Positions 36,301-50,045 of a DNA stretch of 64,000 nt are shown here, one piece after another. The DNA lies in assembly GCF_014905175.1 (NCBI RefSeq), contig NC_057790.1:4650001-4714000 (forward strand). Direction: 5' to 3'. Below the pieces are notes generated by a model. That model did not search any database. It had not been told where the DNA came from and saw only the letters and a program-made list of their open reading frames with translations. The DNA comes from Aphidius gifuensis (taxonomy: Eukaryota > Arthropoda > Insecta > Hymenoptera > Braconidae). Made by a program: the position numbers and the translations under genes. Every line of letters starts with the position of its first letter. The stretch's first letter is position 1.

Positions 36301-37160
36301 TACTATTTATATTCAGTTGACATTCAAGAACTTTCTTTTACTTGTATTTTTTAATACAAATAATATTTTAATAAATAATAAAATATAGTCTGCAGCTTTG
36401 ATTGTGCCAAGAAACAAACAAAGTCATTAGGCTTGATGATATCTATACTAGTTGATTTTAATAGTTTACTAAAAATAAAAATAAAAAGACCTGACGGATT
36501 AAAATGATTGACAGTATTATATAATAATAAATAAATAAAAAAAAAAAATACAATTGAAACAATGACACTTGAAAAGTCATTTTGTGCAGACTACGAGTAT
36601 CTTGAAATCACCAAGCTTTCAGACATCGTAAATTTCACTGAGCCATAGTACTCAACTGGGAGTCTTCTTCTTGCACTGCCACAAAGTTTATGAACCATGA
36701 GATTACTTTTCACTATGAAACAAAGGATATATAGAATAAAAAAAAATAAAACAAATGGAAAAAAGATAAGATATAAAATAGGGTGGTTGTGTATAGTGAT
36801 ATATAAAGAAAACATTTTGGTATCCGTTTGGGAACAATTGAAATTAATGTAGATTAAATTTCTTGCAAGTAAAAAATATTTCATACTTGTATTTTCAATG
36901 TAGGCATACGCGTACAGGGAGTTAGACTGTGAAATAATGAGGGATGCAAATTGACAAGATAAGTGAGTGATAAAAAAAAGGTGCATGTTAGTCGAATTGT
37001 AAAAGGAAAAAAATACAAAAAAAAAGTAAAAATAACAAGTTGAAATTCAAGAGTCGTTATAACGTATCAATTAGACCTGATGCTATTAATTTTCAATGAA
37101 GCAAAAGAGAGATACCATTTTTCTTATACCCAAGTTGACATTTGTATTTTTTAATTTTTT

Positions 37161-37198
37161 CATTCATTTATTTATTTATTTATTTATTCATTTATTTT
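37161..37198. repeat. (TTTA)n microsatellite
   Basis: About seven TTTA units flanked by TTCA variants. Confidence 0.9.
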
Positions 37199-40100
37199 TT
37201 TCTTGTCCACCGAAATTTTTTTGTACCAAGTTTGGTTGGATTGGTACCTTGTTTTACCTAATCTTGGAAATCGACGGGGTCTTGTGTTGGCAACCAGGTC
37301 ATTAATAGATATGTCAAGTGGTGCCAATTAAGTGGTGCCTCGATTAATCCTCTTGTCGACCTTTTTTTTTTTTTTTTCTGCCACTATTATTTTTGTCACT
37401 CTTTTTTATAAATTTTATTTTCTTAATCTTATTCATTTCTTGCACTTTTTTATTTCTTACTGTGTCTTGACTATGATCCTGAATAAATTAAAAATATTTT
37501 TCATCTTATTTTGAGCTAAATGAGAACTGGCTTTTTTAAAAAAAAAAAAAAACTAGTATAAAAATCCTTAAAATAATAATAAATTTCTTGTTTTTAATTT
37601 TATGTCATTTTGACAAAAATAAATTATCAAACACAGGTGATAAAAATATAGAAATAAAATGATATGATAACAAAATTATCGGTATAGTAATTTTGTAAAT
37701 ATAATTAACAAACTTTCTAAAAAAAAAAAAAATTTATTTATAATAAATTTAATGCATATTAAATGGCGACGATTCGCAAGCAAGGTACAAAAATTTATTT
37801 TTATTTTTTCTATATACATTATCGCCTTGGGCACTTGACCTCGGCTTATTAACCCGGTGAGCACAGGACGCAGTTCCCGCGCCGATATCGATCATATACA
37901 CCTCTTCAATAGCAATGCGGAATAATTGCATAATAGCACCGATACTTGAGTAACATAATTGTACTCATGACAACGACGACCTTCACACAAACTCCACTTT
38001 CATCATGCTTTATTATAAACATTTTTTTTTTTTATTCTTCATCTTCGTCTTCTCTTGTAAATTTTATTATTTATGTTTTTATTTTCAATAGATTAATTTT
38101 TTTTTTTTTTTAATTCTTATCTTATTTATTTTTTAATTTCAATAATAATTTTATTTTATTTATTTTTTTATACATTCTCACGCGTTTTCTGGGTCATACA
38201 TTGTGGTGGGATATATTATTGGTCTTAAATTGCATCAACAACAATAAGTAATTTACAGTTGTATTTTAAAATTAATGAATGTAAAATGTCGCCATGCGAA
38301 TGATTTTTTTATTGTTATTGTTTTATAAATTTTTCGGATCATTTTTATATAAAAATAAAAATTACGTGTAATGAAAATTAAAAAAAAATCAAAAAGTTAA
38401 TAAAATATAAAACAGGGGACTTTTGATAGATCCTTGCCACACCTTGAACGCCATGTAGTGTTTCACGCTCGCTTGGAACCGGTAACGAAGCCGATCAAAA
38501 CACCAAAGGATTAACTTATGCTCTAACCACAACGCAAACAACATTTTTTTCAATATTTTTTTATTCATTTATTATTTTTATTGTTATTATTTCATTTTAT
38601 TTATTTTTTTCTTTTAAATTATATATTCGACGACTGAATTTGTATATATACGCTCTCTTTCTCTCTTGTCGCCATTCAAAATTCCAATGTGATGATGAGT
38701 TTTAAAATTTGCACTTGCTGTGAGAGCAAAAAAAAAAAAAATGTGAATTTTCATTTTTAAATATATAAAAAAAAAAAATAAATAATGCTGTTGTTGCTGT
38801 TGGCTATTTTTTTTTTCTTCATTTGGCAATATAAAAAATTATTAAAAATTATTATTTATATACATATACATATTTTTTGCCTCTCAATTTGCTTCCATGT
38901 TCGATAGCCTATTTGCACGCGTCATACCACAAAAATGATTTGTAGCTAAAAGGTATATACGTCTAACGATTGCACCAGCAATACCACCACTGTCGGTGTA
39001 GTGTGTACTTTTCACGCCCTTCAATCTGGCTGTTCGTGAGATCGAGTATTATTTATTATAAATGCTTTGAAATTGGAAGTCCAATGCCATTGTCTCGCTC
39101 ACCATAACGAATCAAAAAGTCCAACTAAAAATTCCACAACACTTAAATTATTCGTACAGATGCGTCATATATATATAAATATATAAATAAATAAATACAA
39201 AAATTAATAATAATAAATGTAATAAACCGAAAAAATATTAATAACAAAATATAAAAAAAAAAAAATAATGTTAAAATTGTGGGACTTAAACTGTGTGTTA
39301 CTCAGGTGAAGTTCATTCGTTGGGTCGTATATCGTATAATAAATTGCGCAAAGGTCTTTGGTGTATTATGTTCATGTATAATGTACTTTTACCACATGTG
39401 TCAGAAATATATGCCGGTATATATTCGCACTACCATTGGTACTCTCTTCATTTGTCATCTATCATCGACTCACCGTTTTGCTTCTTTCTCAAATCGAATT
39501 AAAGCAAATCTTACATTTTATTATATATATATTTTTTTTTAACTTTATTGTCAGTAAGTCGATTATCCATTATAGCTGTAAATTTCTCAACATAAAAATA
39601 AAATATAAACATTATTTCAATGTGACAATAATTTTTTTTCATTGATATTTTTATTTATTATATATTTTATTTTTTTTGAATGACTAACGGTGGCACACGC
39701 GACTTGTCAGTTTTTTTTTTTTCATAATATATTTATGAATGTAAAATGTATTTAGTAGTGTGTTCTACAATGAAAAAAAAAAAAAAGAAAAATGACTTTA
39801 AAATATGTTTTTCCTAAACTCGTGGACTGGCTTCTTAATTTTCAAAAAAAAAAAACTTTAATTTTTCTTTTATACTAGACAGAAGGAGGTAAAAGTCAGT
39901 CTTTTTTTTTTTTTATATAAATATATTTTTAATCACAAATAAACGTAAGATGCATAGTACCTTCTTTGACTTGTAAACTTGCGTTGTTCAGAATAAATAA
40001 AGAGTCAACGACCTTACATAATAAAATATAGAAAAAGATATATTGAAAAGATTTAAAAAACGATTATGCATGTTTTATGTAAGACCAACATTTTTCATAA

Positions 40101-43100
40101 AGTTTTGTTATTGAAAAATTAGTATAATGAAGAAGTATAAGTGATTTGTGACGGTGTATTTTACATTTAAATACCCTCATGTATATCTATTATATGTATT
40201 GTCGTTGAAATAGCATTGATATATTATTTTAAGAATATTTAGTTAACGATAATAAGTTTGCTTGCATATATGCGCCGTTGTGGTTATTCATTCAGAACAA
40301 GACGAGTGTACAAGAATGAGTAGTTTCAAGTAGTTATATGTATATGTATATTTATAATGTATGGATGTGTCGGCTTCTAATCCTTGTGGTTAAAGTTACA
40401 CACAAACGACATGAATTATGGACAGTGGGCGCATAATTCGCTCGTTTCTCATGCTTTCACCGCAGCATCAAACGTGGCCCATCACAGAATCTTTCTTTTC
40501 GCACTATCCCATTATCTCTTGAACACTAGATATTTAAATATATCACGTTGTCAGTGAATTTAATTGAATTGTTTAAATGTAATTGTACTTTCTTTAAAGT
40601 ATCCATTACAAAAAAATTATTAAACTTTCTTCTATATGACTATATTTAATAGATAATGCAAAAAGTGACGGAAAAAAAAATCCTATTGACGATATAATAA
40701 TTGATTTTTTATTTATCAATTTCACAAAATAATTATGCAGATAATAAATAAATTTCTATAAATTTTATAGATATAATTTCCTGTCATTTTATATCTATAT
40801 TTTTATATTTATATTTATTTTTGATTCTCATTGGGCTATTTCATATTTTATTACAAAAATATATCAAAAAGTATTTAATAACATATCAGCTATAATACGT
40901 GACAGTGTAGTTATTCTGTTGGAAATTGCAACATATTTTTCTCTACATATTCTCATTTTCATTTATATTTATTTATTTACTTTTTTGCTTTGCTTTAGAT
41001 GCAAGACAGCTCGTTAAATTTGTCCTGTCGACAGTGATATAAGACTCGAGTTTTGTTTCTGATAGCTCGTTAACTGTATAGAAAAGCAATACATACACAA
41101 ACACAACACTCGTCATGCATATAGTAGCGCGGGGTGACTGTAATCCACATATTATAATTTATAAAGAAGAGAGAAATAGAAAGTTTAACTTATTCATTAT
41201 TTTTTATTATTGTTTTATTTATATATATATATTGATCGGTGTTTGCTATAAATAATTTAATGAGATATAATCATTGATAAATTTTTCAAGATATTTGAAT
41301 ACAAATCACTTTACTTAGCGTATATACATTATTAATTTTTTTCTTTTTTTTTTGTTTTTTAAAATTCCATCATTATTTTTTTGTCATCAGCTGTAAGCAC
41401 CCACAACTTTTTTGCCAATAAAGATTGCTAATAAACACATATTTTTAAGTCTCGTTATTTATTTTTATTTTTTAACGCGACGAAAACTTCATTTGCCTGC
41501 TTCCTCGTTTTTTTTTTTTTTTTCTTTTAACTGCAATTTAAAAAGTTTCACATTTGCTCAAAGATTCAAAAGAGATGAAAAAAAAAAATAAATGAAATAA
41601 ATAAAAAGCAAATGTACGCGATACAAATGCAAGATATTTAAAAGTTAGTGATCATGGTCGTTAAAACGTTGGCAAAGTTTACATGTCCAGTGTCTTCTTG
41701 TTGTGTATAAATATATATATGTAACATTAATGTGTTACATTCCAATGAAGCAACTGGACTCGATGTCGAGTTACGCTTTGCATAAAGCATTTTGAAAACT
41801 TCATTACATAATTTATGAATTATTTAATTAAGTGTATATAAAAAATAAAATAATTATAAATATTTTTTTATGTACCAATATATGCAATCGATGTGTGAAT
41901 ATAAGTAAAACATTTAAAATATATTGCTGTAATAATGGATCATAATTATTTTCACATATATATATTCCGATAAATTTTTTTTTTTTTGTAAATTTTTTAT
42001 ACTTCAGGCGTGTTAAAGTCTCCCATTTAAATACAATCACGTGGGCGTTGAAATGATCTCCTTCTTCGGGCATATTATTGGCGCCTCTTTTTTCATCTTT
42101 ATATATACACCTCATCATTTTTATCTCGTGGTTTTAAACCATCATATTATAACTATATACTAATCGTTGGTGTCAGATAGGTTATTATTTAGTCGCTTAT
42201 TTCTTTTACTTATATATATAAAAAGGCATAATATATTTAATATATATTGCATTGCATATTAAAGATGAGGTTGAGTTAAGTTTGCACGACAAGTGTGTTG
42301 ATGCTACGATCGTTTTGATATAATTATACGTATCTTGAAAGATGAATACTGTATTTCCATTCCGCTTTCATTGAGATTGTTAAGTATGGTTTTTTTTTTA
42401 TTTATTATTATTAAAGTTAAGCGAAAATTACCAGCTCATTTTGTGAAAATATATTTCTATTGCTTTTGAATGTGTGGTAAATTTATATTTCACCTTGACG
42501 AACTTGATGATTATCATTATTATTATTATCTAAGATATTATCTTTTTAAATTAATTTTAGATTTAAAATAAAAATATTTATATACATTCATTTTAATGAC
42601 GGTATAATATTTGCAACAAAAGTCATTATTGACTGCTTATTAGTTTGAAATTATTTCTTTATAGTTATTTGAGGTTAAACAGTTTTATTGGATTTTGATG
42701 CATTATATGCGAATGTGTTGATAAAAATAAAATAATATTATAAATATAAAAATAAAAAAATCTAATGATGTAAAAGTGACCTTTTACTGCCATTCATGAT
42801 CAACAAAGCATCAGTTAACTTAACAGGACCTCCTGTAAAGAACGTGTTCTCAGCGATCTTGCAAATGTTTTAGAGTCAAATCAGCGGGTGGTAATAATTT
42901 AAAGAGAAAAGAGAAAAACCAAAGTCCCATACATTCCTAAACGTTTTACTCGGTTGAGTGTGTCCCAAACATTAGTTGAAGTGTCAACGATCATGACGAT
43001 CGGTAGTAAAGTTGCAAACGTCTTGATATTGCTAGTCAGACATATCATTTTTTTCATCTCTTTTAATATAAAAAATAAAAATAAAAAAACCAAACTTATT

Positions 43101-44516
43101 TCCAGTTTTAAATATCACAATAAATAATCGATTTCATGGGATTCGTTGGGCGTTTTAATGAGGCGTCTCTCTTGAGTATTCGGACAGGTCATTTTCAGAT
43201 ATCTTCATTGTTCCAAACTATATAGCCAAAGTGCGCTGCAGGAATTCAGATACTTTTGAATTATTTTTTAAATAAAACGACAGCTCAATTAAACACTGAT
43301 ATACCTTTATATATATATATATTTTTCATAATATAAGTTTATATTTATTTTATCATTTTATTTTATTCATATTTTTTTATATTTTTTTTTTTTTATATAA
43401 AATTTAAATAAAATGTGAATGAACAAATGAATATTTTACTTTTTTCTGATCTGAATGTCAGCTTTTGTTGTCCTATCAACCTGTCGCAGGATGAATCTGT
43501 CGGGGTAAAATACAAAGGACACATGCAGACTAAATATTTTTTTATCTCTTTTACTCGTTACTTTTTTTTTATTTATTTATTTATTTTAATTCTTTATACT
43601 TTCATTATTATCTTGCAAGGCAATCTCGACCGCCCTGAAGAGAACAGAATCATCCATCCCCGTCGGACACCAAACGGTTTTTTTTTTTTTTTTTTTACAT
43701 TCTATTTTTTCTCTTTTTCATTTTGGAAAAATCACCCTGAATAGATATATATTTTTATTGATCAATAGTATACCTAATTCAAGAATGTATCCATAAAATT
43801 TTTTGATGCCACATTAATATAATTTTAGTGATGATCCATAACTAAACGTGACTCTTGATTTTTTTTTTATTTTCTTCAATTTGTGTGAGATGATTTAAAA
43901 AATTTTATTTTGATGAGCTCTCTTATACTCTATTATTGTATTTTTTATTTTTTTTATTCAGATAGTTAGTGTATTATGTCAAAAGAAAATGAGTTATTAT
44001 TCTTTTCAATTTTTTTTTTCTTTTTAATTCTTTTGATGTATATATATATAACCACAACGAAATCTATTGGTATTTTTTTATATCATTTTTCTTTACTCAC
44101 CTAACGTGTATCAGAATTGAGTTTATTCAAGCGAATAAAAAAATCTGTAATATTGATACTGTCATGGTGCATGTCTTCGGGTTCTTGGAACATATAGCGT
44201 CAAGAGAGGAAGCCAAAAGGGGCTTCACAAGATTTTATCTCACGATCCAGAATGACGGCTTCGCAAAAGGTGTCGATTTCAGAAACAAAGGAAAAAAGTA
44301 GTAGAGAAAAAAAAAAAAAAATTTATATATAACAAGACGATGAGGAATAAAAAAATAAAATAAAACAAATTTATACTTTCCCTTTTTAGATTTTTTTCTC
44401 TCCATTAGCTGTATGACATATATGTATATTTTTAATATGGCAGGTCGCATGTGAAACTCAAAAATAAAATTAAACTAAATATAAAAATAAATGTTGAAAT
44501 GAAAAATAAAAAAAAT

Positions 44517-44800
44517 TCACAACAACTCTCCTAGAAGATTCCCGGCGATTACGCATTGGATGGTGAAGAAGATTGTGGATGGAGGGTATGTGAGGATAGG
44601 AAAAGGGAAATACGCAGGATGGGTACACTTGAAATATTTTATCGTTGGAGCATTAAGATTCTCATCCAGACATTGCTTGAAGGGAATGGGATCTATGGTT
44701 CTTCCGGCCTCGTTTGCGCGGTGTGTGTGTATCACCCACAATCGTCAAAGACCTCGAGTACCCATTTGCCCATCCTGCATACTGTCGTAATCGTATGGAA
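44517..44800. other. GC-richer block open in several frames
   Basis: An abrupt rise in G+C. A plus-strand frame from ATG 44560 runs 76 codons to TAA and is rich in Gly, Lys and Cys. An alternative plus frame (44556-44960) and two minus frames are open too. Openness in four registers at once says base composition, not coding, is the cause, and I cannot choose a strand. An acceptor-like CAACTCTCCTAG precedes the block on the plus strand. It may be an exon, a regulatory element or a transposon fragment. Confidence 0.25.
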
Positions 44801-44960
44801 CTATAAAAGTACTTTTTTTTTTTTTTTTTTTTTATTTCTTTTTTATAGTACTTTTCTCTTCCTCTTAACATCCTACTTGTTTGTGCGTCATGTAAGACAT
44901 GCAAGTGCGTCGCTCCAATTTTTTTTCTACATAGTCAAATTACTTATAGAGACGGTGTGA

Positions 44961-47900
44961 AGAATTGATGTAAATTTTTTGCAAAAAAAAAAAAATACAT
45001 GTTGAAAAAGAAGATGGTGTTATTATAGCTGACACGAAAAAATTAGAGTAGGTATATATTGACACAAGCATCACACTTGGCTAGGTGTCCTTGTAGGTAT
45101 CAGGTGTTTTTTTTTCAAGGAACAAGATATCTCATGTAAAATCGATGAAAAAAATTTTATTTTTTTACATTTTAACAAAAACATAATCGGGGGGAGACGG
45201 GGGGTCCCGTCATTATAAGCTACCGTATACTGTTATTAATATTACACGAAATTTTTGAAAGTTTTCATCAAAATATAATTTTTATTTTGAGAATTTTTTA
45301 TTTCATATTTTGAAGTATTAAATCAGAGTTTTTATATTCTTAAACTTTTCATATTTAAAGCTGTCAATTTGACACTCATAATGTATATAATAATAATACT
45401 AATATATGTATCTCTGTTTCAATTTCTGTCTGAACTTTAAATCTTAAAAACTTATTTTATATTTAACTGAGCACTCAGTTGGAACAAAAATTCCATAGTT
45501 TCAACGCGACATTACACAAGAACGCGTGCGAATTACCCTTTAGTGGGTGTGGTTGAAAAAAATAGACGTCATGAACTAGATATAATAATATAAATAAATA
45601 AATAAAATAATAAAAATTATAGTTAAATAGATAGCAACATAAAAGACACTTAAATTCTGCAACAGTCAACTGCACTCCTCAAGTCTTTTATAAAATTAAT
45701 TATCAACAACTTGGGAGGCATGCACCACCCTCCTCACCTCATCTCTCTTGTCCACTACTTTATTCCATTGTTTGTATCGTCTAATTTGAATACATTGCAT
45801 AGCAATGAGTTTAATAATTATCATCATTATCATACCATAAAGCAGTACAAATTTGATTTATTTAATTTTAATTTAAAAAATTTATTTTTCATTAAATCAT
45901 GTTATCACAAATATTATTTAAAGACTTTATTTGTTTTAAATATATAAAACATGTGATTTTTTATTCGAAAAAAAAATAACCACTTTGTAAATTTTATATT
46001 TTGAATTCATGAAATATAATATATCATAACTCAGTATCCCATAGCTACAGGGATCTTTGGACTTGGTGGTATCGTCACAATTTCTCGACAACACACACGC
46101 GATCATTATTCACCATTAAATATATTTTTATATATTGAAAATTAAATGAGATAATAATAACTGTGTTTATACAAGCTTACAGTTCTCAATTTTAATTACA
46201 CAAAAAAATAAATTATAAAAAATATATCATATAAATAAAATTAAATAAACATCACGTATTTTTTTTTATCAATTAAAATTGCATATATAATAAATCATAT
46301 TCAATCAATTTGTGTATAATATAAAACTAATTTTATTAAAAATGAAAAAAAAAATATTTTTAATTCACTTGGCAACTAAACTGTGTTATATAGTATAACA
46401 TGAGTGTTCATATTTATTTTTATGGACATATATTAGGGAGCATATATCAAACTCTTTATGAGTTCATGTGAAATATAAGAGTCATACATATAAACACACA
46501 CAAATATAAAAGCTTCGAATTTGTGCGATGCTATTGTCAAAGACAAATCATTGTTCTTTGGCGTTAAAAAATCGGTGGCGTATTATTTGCCACCGAATGG
46601 CATTGAAAAATATAAAAACAATAAAAACAATAATAATAATAATAATAAAAATAAACAAACCATATACTGATATTGAAGTTTTTCTTTTTCTGCATGCGTT
46701 TTGTATATATATGCAGTTCGTACATACGCACATATAGTCTTGAATACTGCGTGTATATATATGCATGCGCGTTCATTTATTATCGTGGTCATGAAATACA
46801 GAGGTTAAAAAGGGGAAATAGTATATTCAATATATAGGAGATGGTGTCGGTGAATAAATAGTTATAAAAGCGAGTGCGAGAAAGGTCTCTCCTTGATGCC
46901 GATATATACCCCCCATCAGCCAGTATGGTGCGTGGTTTAACCATTGTTTCCAGGTTCGGTGTGAGCCTTCCTTCGTTTCACTGTTTAAATTTTTGTATGG
47001 ACTGGGATGGAAAGTGGGTGTGTATGCGTATGTATATGTTTATATATATAAAATATTTTATATCCAGTGTAGTAGCAGGCATTTGTACAAAATGCCTAGC
47101 CACCCACAAAGACAAAGGTTCTTACGAAGAAAAATAAATATAATAAATAATCGATAACGAAAATAAAAAAAATTAAAAAAATAAAATTGAACGAAATATA
47201 AGGAATTGAGTTTTCTTTTTTTTTTTATCAATAAAAACCATTGTCACACGAGGCAACAATTTATTTATTTTCAAGTTTTCATATCATTCAAAAAACGATT
47301 AATTTCTTATTGTGTATTATTTGTAAAATAATATAAATTTATATATATACCGGATATGCCGATAAGTGATTGAAATGCTTCTTTGAATTTATTATTATTA
47401 TATGGGTGCCTTATTGAGCTGATCTATCTGCAGCGATACCCAAGTAGTAGTAGTCTATTGTATCACAGTATACATATTTATAATATTAACAATTTAAAAT
47501 GTCAGTTGTCTTGATTTATTTTTAATCCAAAAGAATGTTATAAAACACGCATTGAAATTTAAGAAAAAAAATATATATTATAATATATTGTTTTTACACA
47601 TTTTGTGGGTATTTATAAATATGTTTGCATTGAATCCGGTTCAACCAACGCCTTTGAAAGATTACATGGTGCCACGCGTTGTATAGCGCCGATTGTTTAT
47701 GGTTCACACACCTATTTGTAATATATTACTCTAGTCAACTTAACAATATATGCACGCATTTATGTTTATACGCATAGACATTGTATGTACAACTATTCAC
47801 ATTGAACTTCTCAAGACTATATTTAATAACTAATACGTATTTATAGTTTTATTCTTATACATATATTATCAAATATATGTTTATGAATATAAGATAATAT

Positions 47901-49311
47901 TATTGTGTAATTATGTATTTCTAGAGGTTATTCAATTAGCTGAATTAATGTGTACGCATATATTATTGATCAATTTGTTGAATTGATAGTGCGTAACACA
48001 AACCTAGTCATTTCAATGATTACCAACATGGTATTATGGTGCCTGTATGATCAATGACTTGTAATAACTGTTTTTAATATTTCAATATCTTTTTTGTTAA
48101 TCAAGTATTTTGCAATATTCAACATGATGAAATGTTTAAAAAAATATATATTTTATTATTTTTATTATCAGTCATATTTATATTGTGTTTTGATGAATTG
48201 AATTCAATGTGATATCAATCAATGCGTATACGTTGAATTGTAGATATGATGATGCAATGAACAAAAGAAAAAAAAATATAATAAAATGAATAAATAAATT
48301 TTTTATGCTGGCACAATATAACAGGGTTATACGCAAAACTTTGATTTTCCAGCTGTGATGAAAAATGTTCCCGTGATCCTGGGCATCTGCCTGGATTTTC
48401 TCGAGCCTTTTTTTTTTTTATCAGCAAAGCCAGGCGTATACTCGTCATAAATAGATATACACTCGCTGTTAGGGGAATTCGACCAACGTTGGATATTTCA
48501 TATCCATATTCTCTTGAAATTATATTATTGTGTTTTTATACATGTAGGCGAGTGAATCAAATTTTTTTTTTTTCACATTTATATATATATGAGAGTTGAA
48601 AATATTGTTGGTATATCTATATATAGATGTATTTTTGGATGCAAGAGAAATGAGACAAAAGTGACTGATATATTAGAGTTAAAAAATATATATATATAAG
48701 ATGACATAGTGACGGTTATGGTGGTCCAGCAAGACCTCAGCTGGGTACACAAAAAAAAAAAAAATGCATCTAATCCAGTCCTAAGTACCTACTGGGGCTC
48801 AGTGTCGTTTATAAAAAGCTAATCCGTGACAAATGAATAAAGGCGTGTTAACCAATATACATATATACCGTATACATGGTTTAATTGCCGGATTACAGAA
48901 TGGGGTAAGGGTGTCAGCTCTATTCTGTTTATAAAATTTGACAGCTAAACTTTTACCCGTACTATGTAAATAGATGATTTTAATTCCTTTTATTTTTTTT
49001 TTCTAAATTCAATTGTTGATTATTTGGTGTCAAATGTGTTTTTTTTTTAAATACAATTTATAAAATAGTTTGTTGTTTATGGGTATTCCAGTGACCCAGA
49101 CAACATGACCTTCATTTTTATTGTTTATTTTAATGTCTCGTGTTGAACATTAGTGCGTGTTTACACAGTGCGTGCAATGAAAAAATAACTTGCATGATAT
49201 TTGCACTACAAATTAACCCTTAATATATACAAACTATGTTTATATAAGTGTAGATGTTTGTATAAAATTATATTCAATCTAATTTTATGTTATTTTTTTT
49301 TTTTGTTCCAG
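44961..49311. other. Intron-like AT-rich DNA upstream of the plus-strand 3' exons
   Basis: Contains (AAT)n at 46629-46648, a GC-richer patch at about 46860-47110 preceded by TATAAAAG (46863-46870), and T-rich sequence leading into the acceptor at 49311. No exon is supportable in it, although the gene ending at 49966 must have upstream coding exons somewhere. Confidence 0.5.
46629..46648. repeat. (AAT)n microsatellite
   Basis: About six to seven AAT units. Confidence 0.9.
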
Positions 49312-49372
49312 GAAAATTACTTGAGCCACAGGAGACCAGCCGAGAATCAGGCATCTTGGCTTGTCACGCAAG
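49312..49372 (+). CDS. Penultimate coding exon of an unidentified gene
   Basis: A 12-T tract ending GTTCCAG at 49311 and a donor GCAAG|GTAATT at 49373 enclose 61 bases much richer in G+C than the flanks. Two frames are open. The favoured one enters in phase 1 (GA completing a codon), reads KLLEPQETSRESGILACHA and leaves two bases. Joined to the next exon it continues open for 23 more codons and shows strong G/C-ending codon bias. The other open frame (ENYLSHRRPAENQ and on) would stop three codons into the next exon. The product is not recognised; the region is polar with Glu, Ser and Thr, consistent with a flexible C-terminal tail. Confidence 0.6.
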
Positions 49373-49896
49373 GTAATTGAATGATTAAATAACGCCACCA
49401 ACTTTGAAAGCTCATTTCAATAATACACTGTGAAAAATGAATAAGAAAAAAAAGGAAAAAATAATAAATAACATTGCAATTGCCTTGTAATCATGATTAT
49501 AAAAGCTAAACACTGTTTGCTTTATGAAATATTTTCAAGTTACATTGGTCAACAGAGCAATGCCTTGTATACAAGCCATTTTGCAGATTCGAGTCATTAG
49601 TAAAGACGTATATTATGATAATGATGCCATCTGTCAGCAAAAAAGGTCAGACTACGGTTATAGAGCAACAACACAGCATCAGTAAATGCAAAAAAAAACA
49701 TTCAATGCGATTAACGTCATAAAAAGGTTAATAAAATAATGCAATTTATATTTTATTTTAACTTGAAAATTTTGTGTCCATGTGACACCGTGTTCTCTGT
49801 ATGTTCTTTTGATATTTTCTCATAACCGGAGGCATCTCGTTTTGTTTTTTATTTTATTTGTAGTCTTTTAATTTTTAATTTTGTTCTTTCTAATAG

Positions 49897-49966
49897 TGGC
49901 ACCTTGACCATGGCCGTTCCCATCAAAAAGTCGTTCAACGTCAGCCCGTCCGGAAACTGGACATGA
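49897..49966 (+). CDS. Terminal coding exon, stop codon TGA at 49964
   Basis: Acceptor TTTGTTCTTTCTAATAG ends at 49896. In phase with 49312-49372 (AG plus T gives Ser) the exon reads SGTLTMAVPIKKSFNV and then seven more residues to TGA. By my count 18 of its 22 complete codons end in G or C, a striking contrast with the surrounding AT-rich DNA and good evidence for both the frame and real coding. The intron before it is 524 bases. The 3'UTR stays GC-rich for about 35 bases, then has a long poly(A) run and AATAAA. I cannot name the protein; the end looks like a conserved tail ending in an Asn-Trp-Thr motif. A longer frame starting WHLDHGRS is also open, but it is incompatible with the upstream exon's open frames. 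Confidence 0.65.
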
Positions 49967-50039
49967 CGCATCCTGCGCTCCTTTCGGCCGTTGCAAGAAA
50001 AAGAAGAAAAAAAAAAAAAAAAAAAAAACGATGAACGTC

Positions 50040-50045
50040 AATAAA
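50040..50045 (+). terminator. Polyadenylation signal AATAAA
   Basis: AATAAA lies 74 bases after the TGA at 49964-49966 and is the first such hexamer past the stop in the expected position. AATAAA is frequent in this AT-rich DNA, so the call depends on the exon evidence upstream. Confidence 0.45.

Larger units (their letters stand above)
29262..44510. other. Large gene-poor, intron-like AT-rich region
   Basis: About 15 kb of TA-, AAT- and TTTA-rich DNA with many homopolymers. Small GC-richer patches occur near 30270-30560, 31040-31260, 33950-34080, 37850-37990, 43140-43260 and 43610-43680. E-box CACGTG occurs near 31157. The open frame at 39293-39502 (+) is of ordinary composition but has no ATG and a weak acceptor, so I leave it uncalled. 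A weak ratchet-like site lies at 44100/44101 on the minus strand. Confidence 0.5.

Noticed and set aside
36591..36986. 131-codon minus-strand frame
   Set aside because: AT-rich, Ile/Phe/Tyr-dominated, with no splice sites or conserved motif that I can see.
39293..39502. 69-codon plus-strand frame after TTACTCAG
   Set aside because: No ATG, a poor pyrimidine tract and no clear donor, although the peptide composition is ordinary.
44556..44960. 134-codon plus-strand frame
   Set aside because: It runs into a poly(T)-encoded Phe run and competes with three other open frames in the same block.
46863..47137. TATAAAAG followed by an 87-codon plus-strand frame
   Set aside because: The frame begins at GTG, no initiator lies at the expected distance, and the second half is TA-repeat-derived. 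Too weak for a gene call.
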